Positions 32,992-43,509 are shown, counted from the stretch's first letter. The stretch is 64,000 nucleotides of DNA from Spiroplasma phoeniceum (GCA_026239495.1 CP110830.1:496001-560000); one strand, 5' to 3'. Program-made: numbers and translations. Notes: a model not told the origin generated them from the letters alone.

Positions 32992-34362
32992 ATGGCAACA
33001 ATTAATTTGCCACAAGTACCTTTTATATTACAAGGTAATACAACAGGGCAAAAAGCGTATGTTGATATGGTTAATGCTTTATTGCGTGGACCTTTATATA
33101 ATGAATATGCAAGTATTATGCAGTATGCTACTGCAACAGCAGAACAAGTTGCTTGATTACCTAATGCAGGACAAGCACTATATAATTTAACTCATCGTGT
33201 AGTATGACAAAATGATTATTCATTACCAAATGGTGGAACAACTCAAACAATGGGTTTAACAAGAATTCCAGTTCCTATTGATAAAAGATTTAATTTAAAA
33301 TTAATGAATGAGGCTTTTGACTTAGCATTAATAGAACAAAATATTAAAAATGGTGTTATTGCCGATGCTATTTCTAGTGTTGTACATAATAAATTTGTTA
33401 ATTTAGAATGTGAATTAATTCAGGGGATTTATGATTATTGTTTAGCAGATGGTCAGTATGAAGTAATTCCATTTCGTAGTTATACAGCTGAAAATGCTGA
33501 TGATGCAAATAAAGCATTCTTTATATTAAATGAAACTTTGATTGAATTAACAAATCAAATTAGTAATTTATATTTTGGTTTGCCAACCGATAAAATGTTT
33601 ATGGTTTTAGGTCGAAGAGCCTATTTAGGATTAACACCTGCTTATTTAAAAGTAATTGGTTCACAAGCCCAATTAAAAGCGATGGTTAATGGTGAATTAT
33701 ATGAAAATACAGCAATGGGTATTCCTGTATCAAAAAGCTTTCATTTAGAAAAAACATATACAAAAGGACAAGTTAATCGTGATAAAGGATATAATTTTAC
33801 TAATGTAAATGGTTTGATTATTAATAAACAAGTTTGAGCATATCCAATTAATATGGATACTATTCAACAAGTTTTAGATAATGATACTGCTAACCCTAAA
33901 TGAATTGGTAAAGTTCAATATGCAACACCAACTATTTTATATCCAAAAACATGTAAAATTATTTTAGAAAAACAACCAACACAAGATGAAATTAATACTG
34001 CTAAAAATAATCTTAATAAAACATTTAGAGTACCAGTTGATTATGTAATCACTGCACCAACACCAAGTAAAATAGATATTAGTAAAATTAATAAAATAGA
34101 TAAACCAACTATTCATGTTGCAGAACCAACACAAACAACAGCCGAACAGTTAAAACCACAATTTAAAGCTGTTGTTTTAAAAGCAGTAAAAGCCGTAGAT
34201 AGTTCTTTAACCGAAAGTGATTTTTATTACTTTATTGAAAGCAAAGGTGAAGATTGACCAATTAATATTACAAATGATAAAACTGTTGAAGTTCAAATTG
34301 AAGGTAAAAACAACGCTAGTGGTCAAACAAATCCGATTGATGTAGTAATTAAAAATTCTTAA
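32992..34362 (+). CDS. Phage major capsid protein
   Basis: 456 residues, AAGGAG before ATG 32992, 15 bp after the scaffold gene. The pattern is that of a HK97-like head protein: an N-terminal arm (MATINLPQVPFILQGNTTGQ), a central alpha/beta region with ELIQGIYDYCLADGQYEV and FMVLGRRAYLGLTPAYLKVI, then a beta-rich C-terminal extension that could be a surface domain. The assignment comes from order, length and pattern. Confidence 0.75.
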
Positions 34363-34368
34363 TAAACA

Positions 34369-35307
34369 ATGAATTTACTAATATTACGAGTTTTAACTTT
34401 ATTAGTATCTAATTTAGAAAATAAACCTTTGATAAGTAAATTTGTAAATTTAATTAATAGAGTTAATCAAGTTCAAAATAAAGTATTAAAGCCAATTAAT
34501 TATATTACTGATAAATATAATAAAATTACAAATAAAGTTGAAGATATTTATCAGTGATTAAATCCATTTACTTATGTAGATTTAATTAAAAAAGGTCATA
34601 AAAAAGAAATACAACAAATATTAAGTCAATTAGAAAAAGATAATAATATTAAAAATAGAGAACAATTTAAAAATGAAAATTATCTAAATACTAATTGACA
34701 ACCTTTAAATGGTAGTTGACTTGATAGTGGAATGTTTAATATAACTAATAAATTAACTTTAACAGGTAATTTAACTATTTTAATATATACAAAAACAGCA
34801 AAGCATCCGAAATTTTATGGACCTTATGTTTATCCTAGTGTTCCAGTTGAAATTTGAAAATTATTAAGTAATGCTGTATCTAATGCAGGGGCTTTATTTT
34901 GGCTTTATTGATTAAGAAAACGATTACCTAGTCATTTAAGAAATTATATTAAAAAACGATTACCGCAAGCATTAAAAGAAAAATATCCCAAAGGAACTAC
35001 TAAATTAACATTACCAACAGTTCAAAAATTACAACAAATTAAAAAGTTTATTAATAATTTAAAGATTGGACATTTTAATTTTAATTTTGCTGGTGAAATT
35101 AATAATAAAAAATGGTATCGTGAACGCCGAAGTGATGTTAAAAATATTAATAATTTATATAAAACACCAGTTAAAAATATGTTTTACAAAACTAATCAAA
35201 CTATTAAAACAATTAAGAAAACAAAAACAAGAGTTAATAGTTATAAGCCAAGTAATTTAAAAAATAAATATCGTAATCAATTAAGAGGTGTTTTATATGG
35301 AAAATAA
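34369..35307 (+). CDS. Phage structural protein, 312 aa
   Basis: ATG 34369 lies 7 bp after the capsid stop. The N-terminus is amphipathic (MNLLILRVLTLLVSNLENKP), then helical with several TGA Trp codons. The C-terminus is very basic (TIKKTKTRVNSYKPSNLKNK). Its position after the capsid suggests a head-tail connector or minor virion protein. The basic tail could contact DNA. No family was recognised. It overlaps the next start by 11 bp. Confidence 0.6.
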
Positions 35308-36560
35308 TTTAAGTAATTTGTTATTTATAACAGTTGAAGATGTTAAAGAAAGTAAACTTTGACAACCTATTAATGATAGAAAACAATCTGCTTATAATGA
35401 TAATTTAATTTATAATGCTATTTTAAAAACTAGTTTATGAATGGATAGATTATCAGGTGGAACAATTTCCGATAAGATTAATAAAAAAGAATTATTTCCC
35501 TGAGTAAAAAAAGATAATACTGGTTTAATTGAATATGATAAATGATTAAGTTATATTCAATCTGCTTGTTTATTAGCAGTTATTAATTGATATTTACCCA
35601 AAGGTGTTAATGATTTAACTGGTAGTGCTTCATTTTCACAAGGTGGAGTTGCTTATTCACAAACTAATGACCCTGAGGCAAATGAAAATATTACTCGTGA
35701 TGTTAAAAATGCTTTAAAATTAGCAGGTGAAATTATTGATATTATATCTAGTAAAACAGTATCTAGACCTTATAATTATAGTTTAGATAATTATGCTCAT
35801 CCCTGAGAAGAAGAATATAAACATATTAGTAAAAAAAACTTTTTATCCAACATTATTATTTTGATTAAAAGAACGATTACAAACAGATAATTCAATAAAT
35901 ATTTCTTATCCCACTATTAATGACTTTTATAAAATTGATTATAATGAATATATTAAACTTATTGTTCCGTTTGATAATAATACTATTTATGAAGAAAATG
36001 GATTATGAAAAGCAAAACAAGGTGGCGATATTCCTTCAGATGTTATTAAAGATAGTGATTTAAATAAAAATTATATTGAAAAAGTTGATGGTAAATATAT
36101 TGTAAAAACATCACAAGATATTAATCTTAAACAAGATAAATTAGTAAGTGGCACAAATATTAAAACTATTAATGGTAATTCATTATTAGGTAGTGGTGAT
36201 ATACATATTAGTGGTGGCAATGATTGAGAAATTGTTAATACTAGTGATTTTAAACCTAATGATACTCAATATATTTTACCAATTACTCCTAATGGAATAT
36301 ATAAATATAAAGTTGAATTAGGATATTTAAAAGATAATAAAACTATTTATAAAAGTTCATTAATTTTTAGTGAAAAAAACTTTGATAAAAATTATGATGT
36401 AGTAGTTGGAAATACCTTTCAATTTTCAGGTTTACCTATTTTTACAATATCTATTAGTTTAAGAAAAGGTTATCAAAATTCTATTATTAATTTATTAAAT
36501 CAAAATAATGTTAAATATGAAATACAAACATTAAATATTGAAAGAAAAAAAGTAAATTAG
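35297..36560 (+). pseudogene. Phage tail-fibre/baseplate-like protein with A8 frameshift
   Basis: The first frame (MENNLSNLLFITVEDVKE) runs to about 35830, then an A8 run (35831-35838) moves reading to another frame, which continues to TAG 36558-36560. The second part holds NIKTINGNSLLGSGDIHISG, a signature common in phage fibre and baseplate tip proteins, followed by a receptor-domain-like C-terminus. A7 would restore one frame of about 420 aa. It could be a real lesion, slippage-controlled expression or a sequencing error. Confidence 0.65.
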
Positions 36561-36576
36561 AAAGGATTTTTAATTA

Positions 36577-37158
36577 ATGAAACAAGATAAAACAACTTGA
36601 TTAAAAGGTGCCTTGCCCTGAAATTGATTTAAAAAAGACCCTATTCCAACTTATAATTGAACTCATAAAGATATTAGAGAATGAGAAAGAAAATATAAAA
36701 TTCGTAGTTGAGTAGTTAGTTTTTATACATTGATATTTTTAGCATTAAATTGTTGATTAGAATATGGGATGATTAATGCAATAAAAGATAATATTAATTG
36801 ATATAATTATGGTCAATATTGAGGTAATGGAATTGCTATTTTATTAACACCTTTATTTACACACGGAATTCAAGGTATATTTGTTGCTAGTAGTAAACCA
36901 AAAGTTGATATGAAAATTGATATCCCACGATTAAAAATATCTAAAATGGGATTAGTATTTACAATATTACCTTTAATTACTTTAATAATTTCTTTAATTA
37001 TTATTTGAATTGATAAATCAAAATGAAAAAAAGACCATTTAAGACATTGTTTAGATTGCCGTATTAATCCGCGTGTTATTCAACCAAGAATAGCAAAAGC
37101 ATGAAACAAATTAGATGGTATAACAGAAGAAAATAACAAAGAATTAAATTTAAAATAG
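36577..37158 (+). CDS. Phage membrane protein, 193 aa
   Basis: GAAAGGA before ATG 36577. Unusually rich in Trp, nearly all encoded by TGA. Helices at about 47-66 (VVSFYTLIFLALNCW), 84-110 and 132-150 are hydrophobic. The C-terminus is hydrophilic, with CLDCR (CxxC). As the host lacks a wall, no endolysin is expected, so this may be a holin-like, injection or virion membrane protein. Function unknown. Confidence 0.6.
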
Positions 37159-37276
37159 ACTATATATAGGGGTGGTTGATATTTTTGGGTGGTTATATAG
37201 TTTAATTTATAAATTATTTTGTTTTGAAAGAATAGATGGTCACTGTTTGAGTAAGGATAAGAAAGGAAATATTAAA

Positions 37277-37570
37277 ATGGAAATTAGCAATGAAATAGTA
37301 ATTGCTTTACTTGTATTAGCAGGTGCAGGCGGGATGGGTAGTCTTGGTATTCTAGGATTATCTGCTAAAAAAATTAAAAAATATAAAGCAGAAATTAGAG
37401 AATTAAGAACTGCTGTTATTGCCCACGAAAAACATTTACGGGGACCTGATTATGCAACAGAATTAGCATTAAAAACAGGTCAAATTAAAAATGTTAAAAA
37501 ACAAGTTAAAGTAAATGACAAAAAACAACAACAAAAAGATGCTATTAGAAAACTAACAAATAGTATTTAA
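37277..37570 (+). CDS. Small phage protein with one membrane helix
   Basis: 97 residues. ATG 37277 has a clear AAAGGA site; an in-frame extension back to GTG 37172 is possible but lacks a better site. One N-terminal helix rich in Gly/Ala/Leu (IVIALLVLAGAGGMGSLGIL) precedes a basic helical tail (KQVKVNDKKQQQKDAIRKL). It is the last gene of the late unit. Confidence 0.6.
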   Translation: MEISNEIVIALLVLAGAGGMGSLGILGLSAKKIKKYKAEIRELRTAVIAHEKHLRGPDYATELALKTGQIKNVKKQVKVNDKKQQQKDAIRKLTNSI

Positions 37571-37598
37571 AAAAATAACCTTAATTGGTTATTTTTTA
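37571..37598. terminator. Bidirectional terminator between late and early phage units
   Basis: AAAAATAACC (37571-37580) pairs with GGTTATTTTT (37587-37596), so T tracts exist for both strands. It divides the rightward late genes from the leftward early genes. Confidence 0.75.
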
Positions 37599-37772
37599 TT
37601 TTTCTTTATTGTGTTTTATATAAAAATTAATAAGATGTTCAATTCGTTGCGAATAAGTAAAGTCATTAAATTCATTTCAAACTTTTTCTTCATTTTCATT
37701 TAAGTAAATATTAACATTACGAATTAATTTAGAATAATATTTTCCTGTTTTTTGATTAAATGAATGTTTCAT
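37596..37772 (-). CDS. Small phage protein, ribbon-helix-helix-like
   Basis: 58 residues from ATG 37772. NVNIYLNENEEKVWNEFNDF followed by TYSQRIEHLINFYIKHNKEK looks like a beta strand plus two helices, the shape of CopG/Arc-type regulators. Last gene of the early unit. The assignment is by pattern only. Confidence 0.5.
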
Positions 37773-37776
37773 AATA

Positions 37777-38247
37777 TTAACCCTTATAATTAGCAATAAT
37801 AATAGCATCTCGTAAATGATTACTTATTTTTTGATTATTATAAAATCAACCTTTACCATATTGATAAGTTAAATTATTATCTTTATCATATTTTCATATA
37901 CAACTATCATTATATTTACTTAAATTTTCTATATTTTTAACAACTGATTTAGTATGTTTTGGCGATACTCAATTAACATTATTTAATTCGTGTGTATCAT
38001 ATTTAATTACTCCAATTATTTTTAATAAATCATCACGGTCGTTTGAACCATTAGCATTTGTATATAAACAATCTTCTATATTAATAATTGCATCTTGTTT
38101 TAACTTATCTAAAATAATATCGGTTTGTGCAATTCAATCACGATTTGTATATTCAGATTTATCAATTAATTTATTATCTTCAAAAATAGCAACAGCCGTA
38201 GTACCAGTTCCTGATGGGTCAATGCCTATTTTTATCAAGTTGCTCAT
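37777..38247 (-). CDS. Phage RuvC-like Holliday junction resolvase
   Basis: 156 residues. IGIDPSGTGTTAVAIF at the N-terminus gives the first Asp, IEDCLY the Glu, and NHLRDAIIIANY the C-terminal Asp, the acidic set of RuvC/RNase-H-fold resolvases. It would process branched phage DNA before packaging. Its start overlaps the recT end by 16 bp, so the pair is coupled. Confidence 0.75.
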
Positions 38248-39137
38248 TCCTCATCATTGTTAACTGTTGGTACTACATTTGATATATCTTCTTCTTTTAC
38301 TACATTATTATCTGTTAATTCTTCACTTGGTTCGGATAAATTATTATTTGATGTATTTTCATTACTAATTTGGCTCTTATTTATGCTTATATTACTATCA
38401 TTATCAATATAAATCTTTTCATCATTAGTTGTAATAACTGCTTGGTCTGATTTATATGCTTGTTGTAATTCAACAGACATAATACCTCATTTTCGCAATA
38501 AACTAGTTAATACTGTTTTAAGTGCCATTTCATCAAAACTAGCAATATAAAATGATTTATTTTTAGCATAAGTTTTAGAATATTTCATAAAATGATTTTC
38601 CGTTTGTTCTTTTGTCATATATAAAGTTTTTTCAAAACCATTAACCATTTTAAAATAAGATACATAACCCATAATTGTTAATTTTTCTCGTTCATCTTCA
38701 TCTTGAATTCAATTAAAACTAGTTCCCTTTAAACGATCATAATTTACTAATTCACCAGTTCTAACATCTGATACTGACATATCTAAATATTGACCGCTTC
38801 TTTGTGCTAATTGAATATAACCTTTATAACCCATTTGAAATTGAGCCTGATTAATTCATTCTTGTATTTCACGACCATTAATAATTCTTGTTATTTTAGT
38901 GTTATATGGAACAACATAAGCATAACAAAATTGTCTTTCCATTGGTAAGTTTAATAATACTCCTTGATAACAAGCAGTCATTATAGTTTTTGGATCTGCC
39001 TTTTGTAATAATTCATTACTATTTGATATTGCAACTATATTACTTTTAAATCTTGCAATTTCATTTTCATTTGAAAATTTACTTTTAATTCATTCTGTTG
39101 CTTTATCTGTTCTTAAAAAATCAACTATATTTGCCAT
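38232..39137 (-). CDS. recT: RecT-family single-strand annealing protein
   Basis: 301 residues; AGGAGAAAAA before ATG 39137. The N-terminal two thirds (ADPKTIMTACYQGVLLNLPM, QWINQAQFQMGYKGYIQLAQ-like text) match the RecT/Bet annealing core. An acidic, Asn/Ser-rich tail follows. It anneals single strands during phage replication and recombination. No RecE-type exonuclease is next to it, though gene 40905-41558 upstream lies in the usual partner position. Three TGA Trp codons. Confidence 0.8.
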
Positions 39138-39205
39138 ATTATTTTTCTCCTTTATTTATTTTAAAATTAATACCTTTAATACCAATTAAATTAATGTCTT
39201 TATTA

Positions 39206-40273
39206 GACTTCTTGCGATACCTGGTTTTATTATTAAAATATTATTATAAAATATAATTTATGAGGATATTAAATTATGAAATTTTATGAATTTAAAAATA
39301 TTAATGATAAAGAATGATTAAGATTAACAGGAATAAAACAAGATATTTTTAATAAAATGTTAAATATTTTACAAGTAGCTGAAATAGAAAAATTTAAAAA
39401 AGGCGGCAAAGCTAATAAATTATCACTAGAAAATCGATTATTGATGACTTTATCGTATTGACGAGAATATCGAACTTATTTTCATCTTGGAAAAAATTTC
39501 GGAATTAGTGAAGCTAATTGTTATCGCAATATCAAGTGAATTGAAGATATTTTAATTAAACACCCTGATTTTCAGCAAGTTGCTGGTAAAAAAGCACTAA
39601 TAAATGATTATTTTAATGATAAAACTATTATTATTGATGCTACCGAAACCCCAATCCAACGCCCAAAAAAAGACAAAAACAATCTTATTCTGGTAAAAAG
39701 AAAAAACACACTATTAAAACACAAGTAATTATCGAAAAAGAAACCAAAAAAATTATTGCAACAAGTTTTTCGCTTGGAAAAAAACATGATTATGCTTTAT
39801 TTAAAGAATCAAAAATCGCAATTTTAAAAAATACCAAATTAATAGTTGATAGTGGTTATCAAGGAATACAAAAAATTCACAATAATGTTATAATGCCCAC
39901 AAAGAAAACTAAGAAAAAACATTTAAATAAAGAACAAAAACAACATAATAGACTAGTTTCAAAAATAAGAATTATTATTGAAAATATTTTTGCTATTCTT
40001 AAAAAATTTAAAATTATTACAGAAAAATATAGAAATCGTAGAAAACGATTTAGTTTAAGATTTAATTTAATTGCTTCAATTTATAATTTACAATTATTAT
40101 AGTTATCATAAAAGATTTATTTAAAATTAACGAATTTGAATAATAAAATAATTTTTCGTTGTGGCAAAATATTAAATTTTTAAATAAAAGACATAATTAA
40201 TTAAAATTATAATTTTATATTAACCCCTTTTTACAAATATTTGAAATTATTTTAATGGGTTATGCAAGAAGTC
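39206..40273 (+). mobile_element. IS5-family element B (intact)
   Basis: 1068 bp between TA dinucleotides, lying between recT and its upstream gene, in the direction opposite to the early operon. It is directly followed by a 5'-truncated relative (C). Confidence 0.85.
39276..40102 (+). CDS. IS5-family transposase OrfAB (element B)
   Basis: Same layout as element A: OrfA from ATG 39276, A7 slip site at 39665-39671, OrfB to TAG 40100-40102, 275 aa after one -1 slip. The catalytic Asp and Glu regions are intact. Confidence 0.75.
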
Positions 40274-40275
40274 TA

Positions 40276-40918
40276 TTATTGATGCTACCTAAACCCCAAT
40301 CCAACGCCCAAAAAAAGACAAAAACAATCTTATTCTGGTAAAAAGAAAAAACACACTATTAAAACACAAGTAATTATCGAACAAGAAACCAAAAAAATTA
40401 TTGCAACAAGTTTTTCACCTGGTAAAAAACACGATTATGCTTTATTTAAAGAATCAAAAATCGCAATTTTAAAAAATACCAAATTAATAGTTGATAGTGG
40501 TTATCAAGGAATACAAAAAATTCACAATAATGTTATAATGCCCACAAAGAAAACTAAGAAAAAACATTTAAATAAAGAACAAAAACAACATAATAGACTA
40601 GTTTCAAAAATAAGAATTATTATTGAAAATATTTTTGCTATTCTTAAAAAATTTAAAATTATTACAGAAAAATATAGAAATCGTAGAAAACGATTTAGTT
40701 TAAGATTTAATTTAATTGCTTCAATTTATAATTTACAATTATTATAGTTATCATAAAAGATTTATTTAAAATTAACGAATTTGAATAATAAAATAATTTT
40801 TCGTTGTGGCAAAATATTAAATTTTTAAATAAAAGACATAATTAATTAAAATTATAATTTTATATTAACCCCTTTTTACAAATATTTGAAATTATTTTAA
40901 TGGGTTATGCAAGAAGTC
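40276..40918 (+). mobile_element. IS5-family element C, 5'-truncated
   Basis: The sequence resumes inside the transposase (ATTGATGCTACC) and is near-identical to the last 640 bp of element B, including the end GGTTATGCAAGAAGTC. One change gives ATGCTACCTAA, a stop in OrfA. It is either the remnant of an element into which B inserted at a TA, or a tandem partial duplication. Confidence 0.75.
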
Positions 40919-41558
40919 TATTACTATCTCATTGTTCTTTAATTTTATTTTTAATAATTTGTTCATCAACAATTAAATAATTTTTAATTAAATTAATAAG
41001 TTCTAATTTATCAGCTTTTTGTAAAAAATCATCATTAATACCTGTAACTTCAATATCTTTAATTAATAGTTTATCTTTACGAAAATTACTAGTAATAATT
41101 TTTAATTCTTGTTCTTGTTTTGCTACACTTTTAATTTCTAAAAATTGTTCTTTTTTATGAGTTTCAATAATTTCATTTTGTTTTTGAAATTGAATATTAA
41201 TTACACTATTTTTTAAAGAATCATAATTACTCTTAATATTATTTTCTAAATTCAAAATATCTTTTCTAATAAAATTTAATTCATCTTTAAAATTTTTTAT
41301 TAATTCTAATGGTTCTCTAAAAATATAATCAATTTTTGAAACTACTAATTTTAAATCTTTTAATGATTGTGATTTATATTCTCCATTTATTAATCAAGCT
41401 TGTTGTCGATATATAAATTCTGCTAATTCTTGCCCATTTTCATCAATTCATTTTTTAATTGTTAATGCTTTTAAACTTAATTCTTTAAAATCATTTCCTT
41501 TTAAATAAAACGGGTAAGTAATATTTTTAACTTCATTATTTAATTTTAAATATACCAT
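40905..41558 (-). CDS. Phage early protein, C-terminus replaced by IS sequence
   Basis: 217 codons from ATG 41558. The last residues (NRLLA) and the stop lie in IS element C, so the natural C-terminus is lost or displaced. The protein is helical and coiled-coil-like (VVSKIDYIFREPLELIKNFK; Lys/Glu-rich middle). In phage genomes the gene before recT often encodes a nuclease or a regulator; I see no such motif. Two TGA Trp codons near the N-terminus. Confidence 0.55.
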
Positions 41559-41560
41559 AA

Positions 41561-41698
41561 TTAAATTTCCTCTAATTCCATTTCTTCAATTAAATTATCA
41601 ATATATTCATATGCACTATCTTCTGAATGACATTCTTCTAATGCCATATTAAATAAATCTTCTTCTGTATAAACTTTACCTTCTTCATCTTTTCACAT
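41561..41698 (-). CDS. Small acidic phage protein, 45 aa
   Basis: MWKDEEGKVYTEEDLFNMAL then LEECHSEDSAYEYIDN, strongly acidic. It ends two bases before the ATG of the next gene and is part of the tight early operon. Unknown function; DNA-mimic-like acidity is notable. Confidence 0.5.
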
Positions 41699-41699
41699 A

Positions 41700-41864
41700 T
41701 TATTCACATCCTTGTCATTTAATTTTTTTATCTTCTAAATCAATAATTGTTGTTTTAAAATAATTTAAATTTTCAGAATAAATTCTCGCTTCATCAAATG
41801 TATAAAAATATATAGTATTTAGGCTATATTTATCTTTCATTACTAATAAATATCTTTTATTCAT
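41700..41864 (-). CDS. Small phage protein, 54 aa
   Basis: MNKRYLLVMKDKYSLNTIYF from ATG 41864, beginning inside the end of the upstream gene. A short alpha/beta-like protein without motif. Confidence 0.5.
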
Positions 41865-42108
41865 AATTTATCACCTCGTAATCTGCTTCTTCATCTTCTA
41901 AATAATCACTAATTAAACCTTTAATTTCATCAATTTCATATCAATTGTAATTTAAATCAAAGTCTACCGGTTGAAAAGTACCTACATATCGTTCTTCATT
42001 GCCAAATTTAAGATATAAATTTAATTCCAAATTATCTGAATAACCACGATTAGTTTGTGCATAAATAATATCTTTATTTGTAATTTTTAATGCTTTATTA
42101 CATATCAT
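41857..42108 (-). CDS. Small acidic phage protein, 83 aa
   Basis: MICNKALKITNKDIIYAQTN from ATG 42108, 8-bp overlap with the next gene. Strand-rich N-terminus, then an acidic C-terminus (LISDYLEDEEADYEVINYE). First coding gene after the long noncoding stretch. Unknown. Confidence 0.5.
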
Positions 42109-42119
42109 TTTTAATTATC

Positions 42120-42612
42120 CTTTTTTAACTCGCTGGCGCTTACTCCCAAGTGAAAGTGCCAAAGCGAGAGTTTGTTAAATAAGTATTTATCTATTTATTT
42201 ACTACGCCGCCCGCTTCACTGGAGGCGAGAGGTAGCGGTATGTTAATTGTTTGAATGTTTAATAATCCACAGTTGTTTTTTGTTTTTTACGCCAGAGAGT
42301 TTTCTCTCTCTTCATCCGCACCATTTCAGGTCAAAGCGTTCAGTTTTTAAAATAAATTCACTTGCGCCTTGAAGAGCCAAGTGCTGGCTTTGTGGTTTTA
42401 AAAACCGCTGCCACTTCTAAGAAGTAATATCTATCGCAAATTTATTTATAAAGTCACTATCTCTATGGTTTATTGTCGTTTGATATTAACCTTGGACTTA
42501 TCACGACTATCGCTTGTTAAAGCGTCTATTATTTCCGGACTGATTACCGCTGGGCTAGACCGCCTCATGTGGAATAAAAACACTTAGTTATTTAAAATAA
42601 CCGTCCCACTTT
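42120..42612 (-). ncRNA. Candidate large structured noncoding RNA of the phage
   Basis: About 490 bp with no credible reading frame, clearly richer in G+C than its surroundings (about 47% in 42181-42240) inside the early phage operon. Many local stems are visible: CTCGCT (42129-42134)/AGCGAG (42163-42168) with GGC/GCC; AGAGAG (42294-42299)/CTCTCT (42304-42309); CACTTG (42359-42364)/CAAGTG (42378-42383); GGTTTT/AAAACC (42394-42406); ACTTC/GAAGT (42413-42425). Known phages carry large ornate RNAs such as GOLLD and ROOL in similar positions. I cannot assign the family. The minus strand is assumed from the operon direction. Confidence 0.55.
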
Positions 42613-42615
42613 GCA

Positions 42616-42855
42616 TTAAGTTGTTTTATAAAATCAAAGTTTTAAAGAACCAGTTTCATAATCAAAGATAATTTTTGAATTTTCTAAGCGTTTATAAAAC
42701 CGCTTTTGTTTTTTATCTTTTATGCGATTTAATAAATCTTTATGTTTTTCACAAGTTCATAAAACTTTATTTGATAAAAATTCTTCGGTAATGAATGATA
42801 TTGCTTTATAGCAATTACCAACATCACATATTGTTTGTTGCTTATTAATTTCCAT
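42616..42855 (-). CDS. Small phage protein, possible zinc finger
   Basis: 79 residues from ATG 42855, AAAGGAG upstream. CDVGNC then TCEKHKDLL gives C-x4-C ... C-x2-H, a plausible zinc site. The C-terminal half is basic (IKDKKQKRFYKRLEN). First gene of the early unit, thus possibly a regulator or DNA-binding protein. Confidence 0.55.
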
Positions 42856-43096
42856 TGCTTACTCCTTTCTTTTATTAAGTTTTTTTATTAGCAAATTAAT
42901 TAACTGAAACAGAGAAAGGACAACACCTTAAATTAGGAGAAAAACAGGTACACTTTGTAAAGATTTCTAAGATATTTAATAAATGTGTAAACAACTTAAA
43001 GAGGGTATCAAAAAGTTGTAATAAAAGGTTTCTATTTTAAGAATTTAAGATGCTGTCCTTTCTCTAAATCAATTAATAATTATGGGTTTACAAATA
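42856..43096. promoter_or_regulatory. Early control region with 12-bp inverted repeat
   Basis: AGAGAAAGGACA (42911-42922) is perfectly complementary to TGTCCTTTCTCT (43054-43065), 131 nt apart. The early transcript must start in or near here. The repeat could be paired operators, an origin or the closing stem of a leader RNA. No gene is seen. Confidence 0.45.
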
Positions 43097-43134
43097 AAAA
43101 AACAACCCTTTTTATTTAACAAGAGTTGTTTTTT
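43097..43134. terminator. Bidirectional terminator at right end of prophage
   Basis: AAAAAACAAC (43097-43106) pairs with GTTGTTTTTT (43125-43134). Its position just before the IS remnants marks the likely right limit of the phage. Confidence 0.65.
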
Positions 43135-43156
43135 GCCGCTTCATCGTACATTATAC

Positions 43157-43370
43157 ATCATTAATAAAATTAAATTTATCAAATTTAATAATTTTAATCT
43201 TCTATAATTTCTATTTTAATTTAAAAATATTTTATATGAATTTTAAAATAATTAGATTAGGTTATGCAAGAAGTCTATTTTTAAATTCATCAAATTTCAT
43301 AATTTAATATCCTCATAAATTATATTTTATAATAATATTTTAATAATAAAACCAGGTATCGCAAGAAGTC
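43157..43370 (-). mobile_element. Two fused end-fragments of IS5-family elements
   Basis: 43157-43275 matches the start-codon end of the second IS5 variant (as in 53460-53563). 43278-43370 matches the same end of the first variant (as in 32293-32385). Both end at AAGTC-TA. They are scars of recombination between elements. Confidence 0.65.
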
Positions 43371-43373
43371 TAA

Positions 43374-43445
43374 CAGCTATAGAAGGGTTTTAAAATTAAA
43401 AATGCCCCCCCAATTCAATTTAAATTAAAAAGCATTTTAAATTAA
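43374..43445 (+). mobile_element. Remnant of IS3-family transposase 3' end
   Basis: GAAGGGTTTTAAAATTAAAA and the following bases are the reverse complement of the IS3-like gene end at about 47140-47205 (protein VLKLKMPP). A mutated fragment, not a gene. Confidence 0.55.
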
Positions 43446-43509
43446 AAAAATAATTCTCATTTATTTGAAACTGTGCATGAACTTTACTAGCATTTTTCCA
43501 TAATGTTAT

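Noticed and set aside
22793-43134. attL/attR repeats for the tailed prophage
   Set aside because: Visual comparison of both ends found only generic AT-rich similarity, so no attachment site can be claimed.
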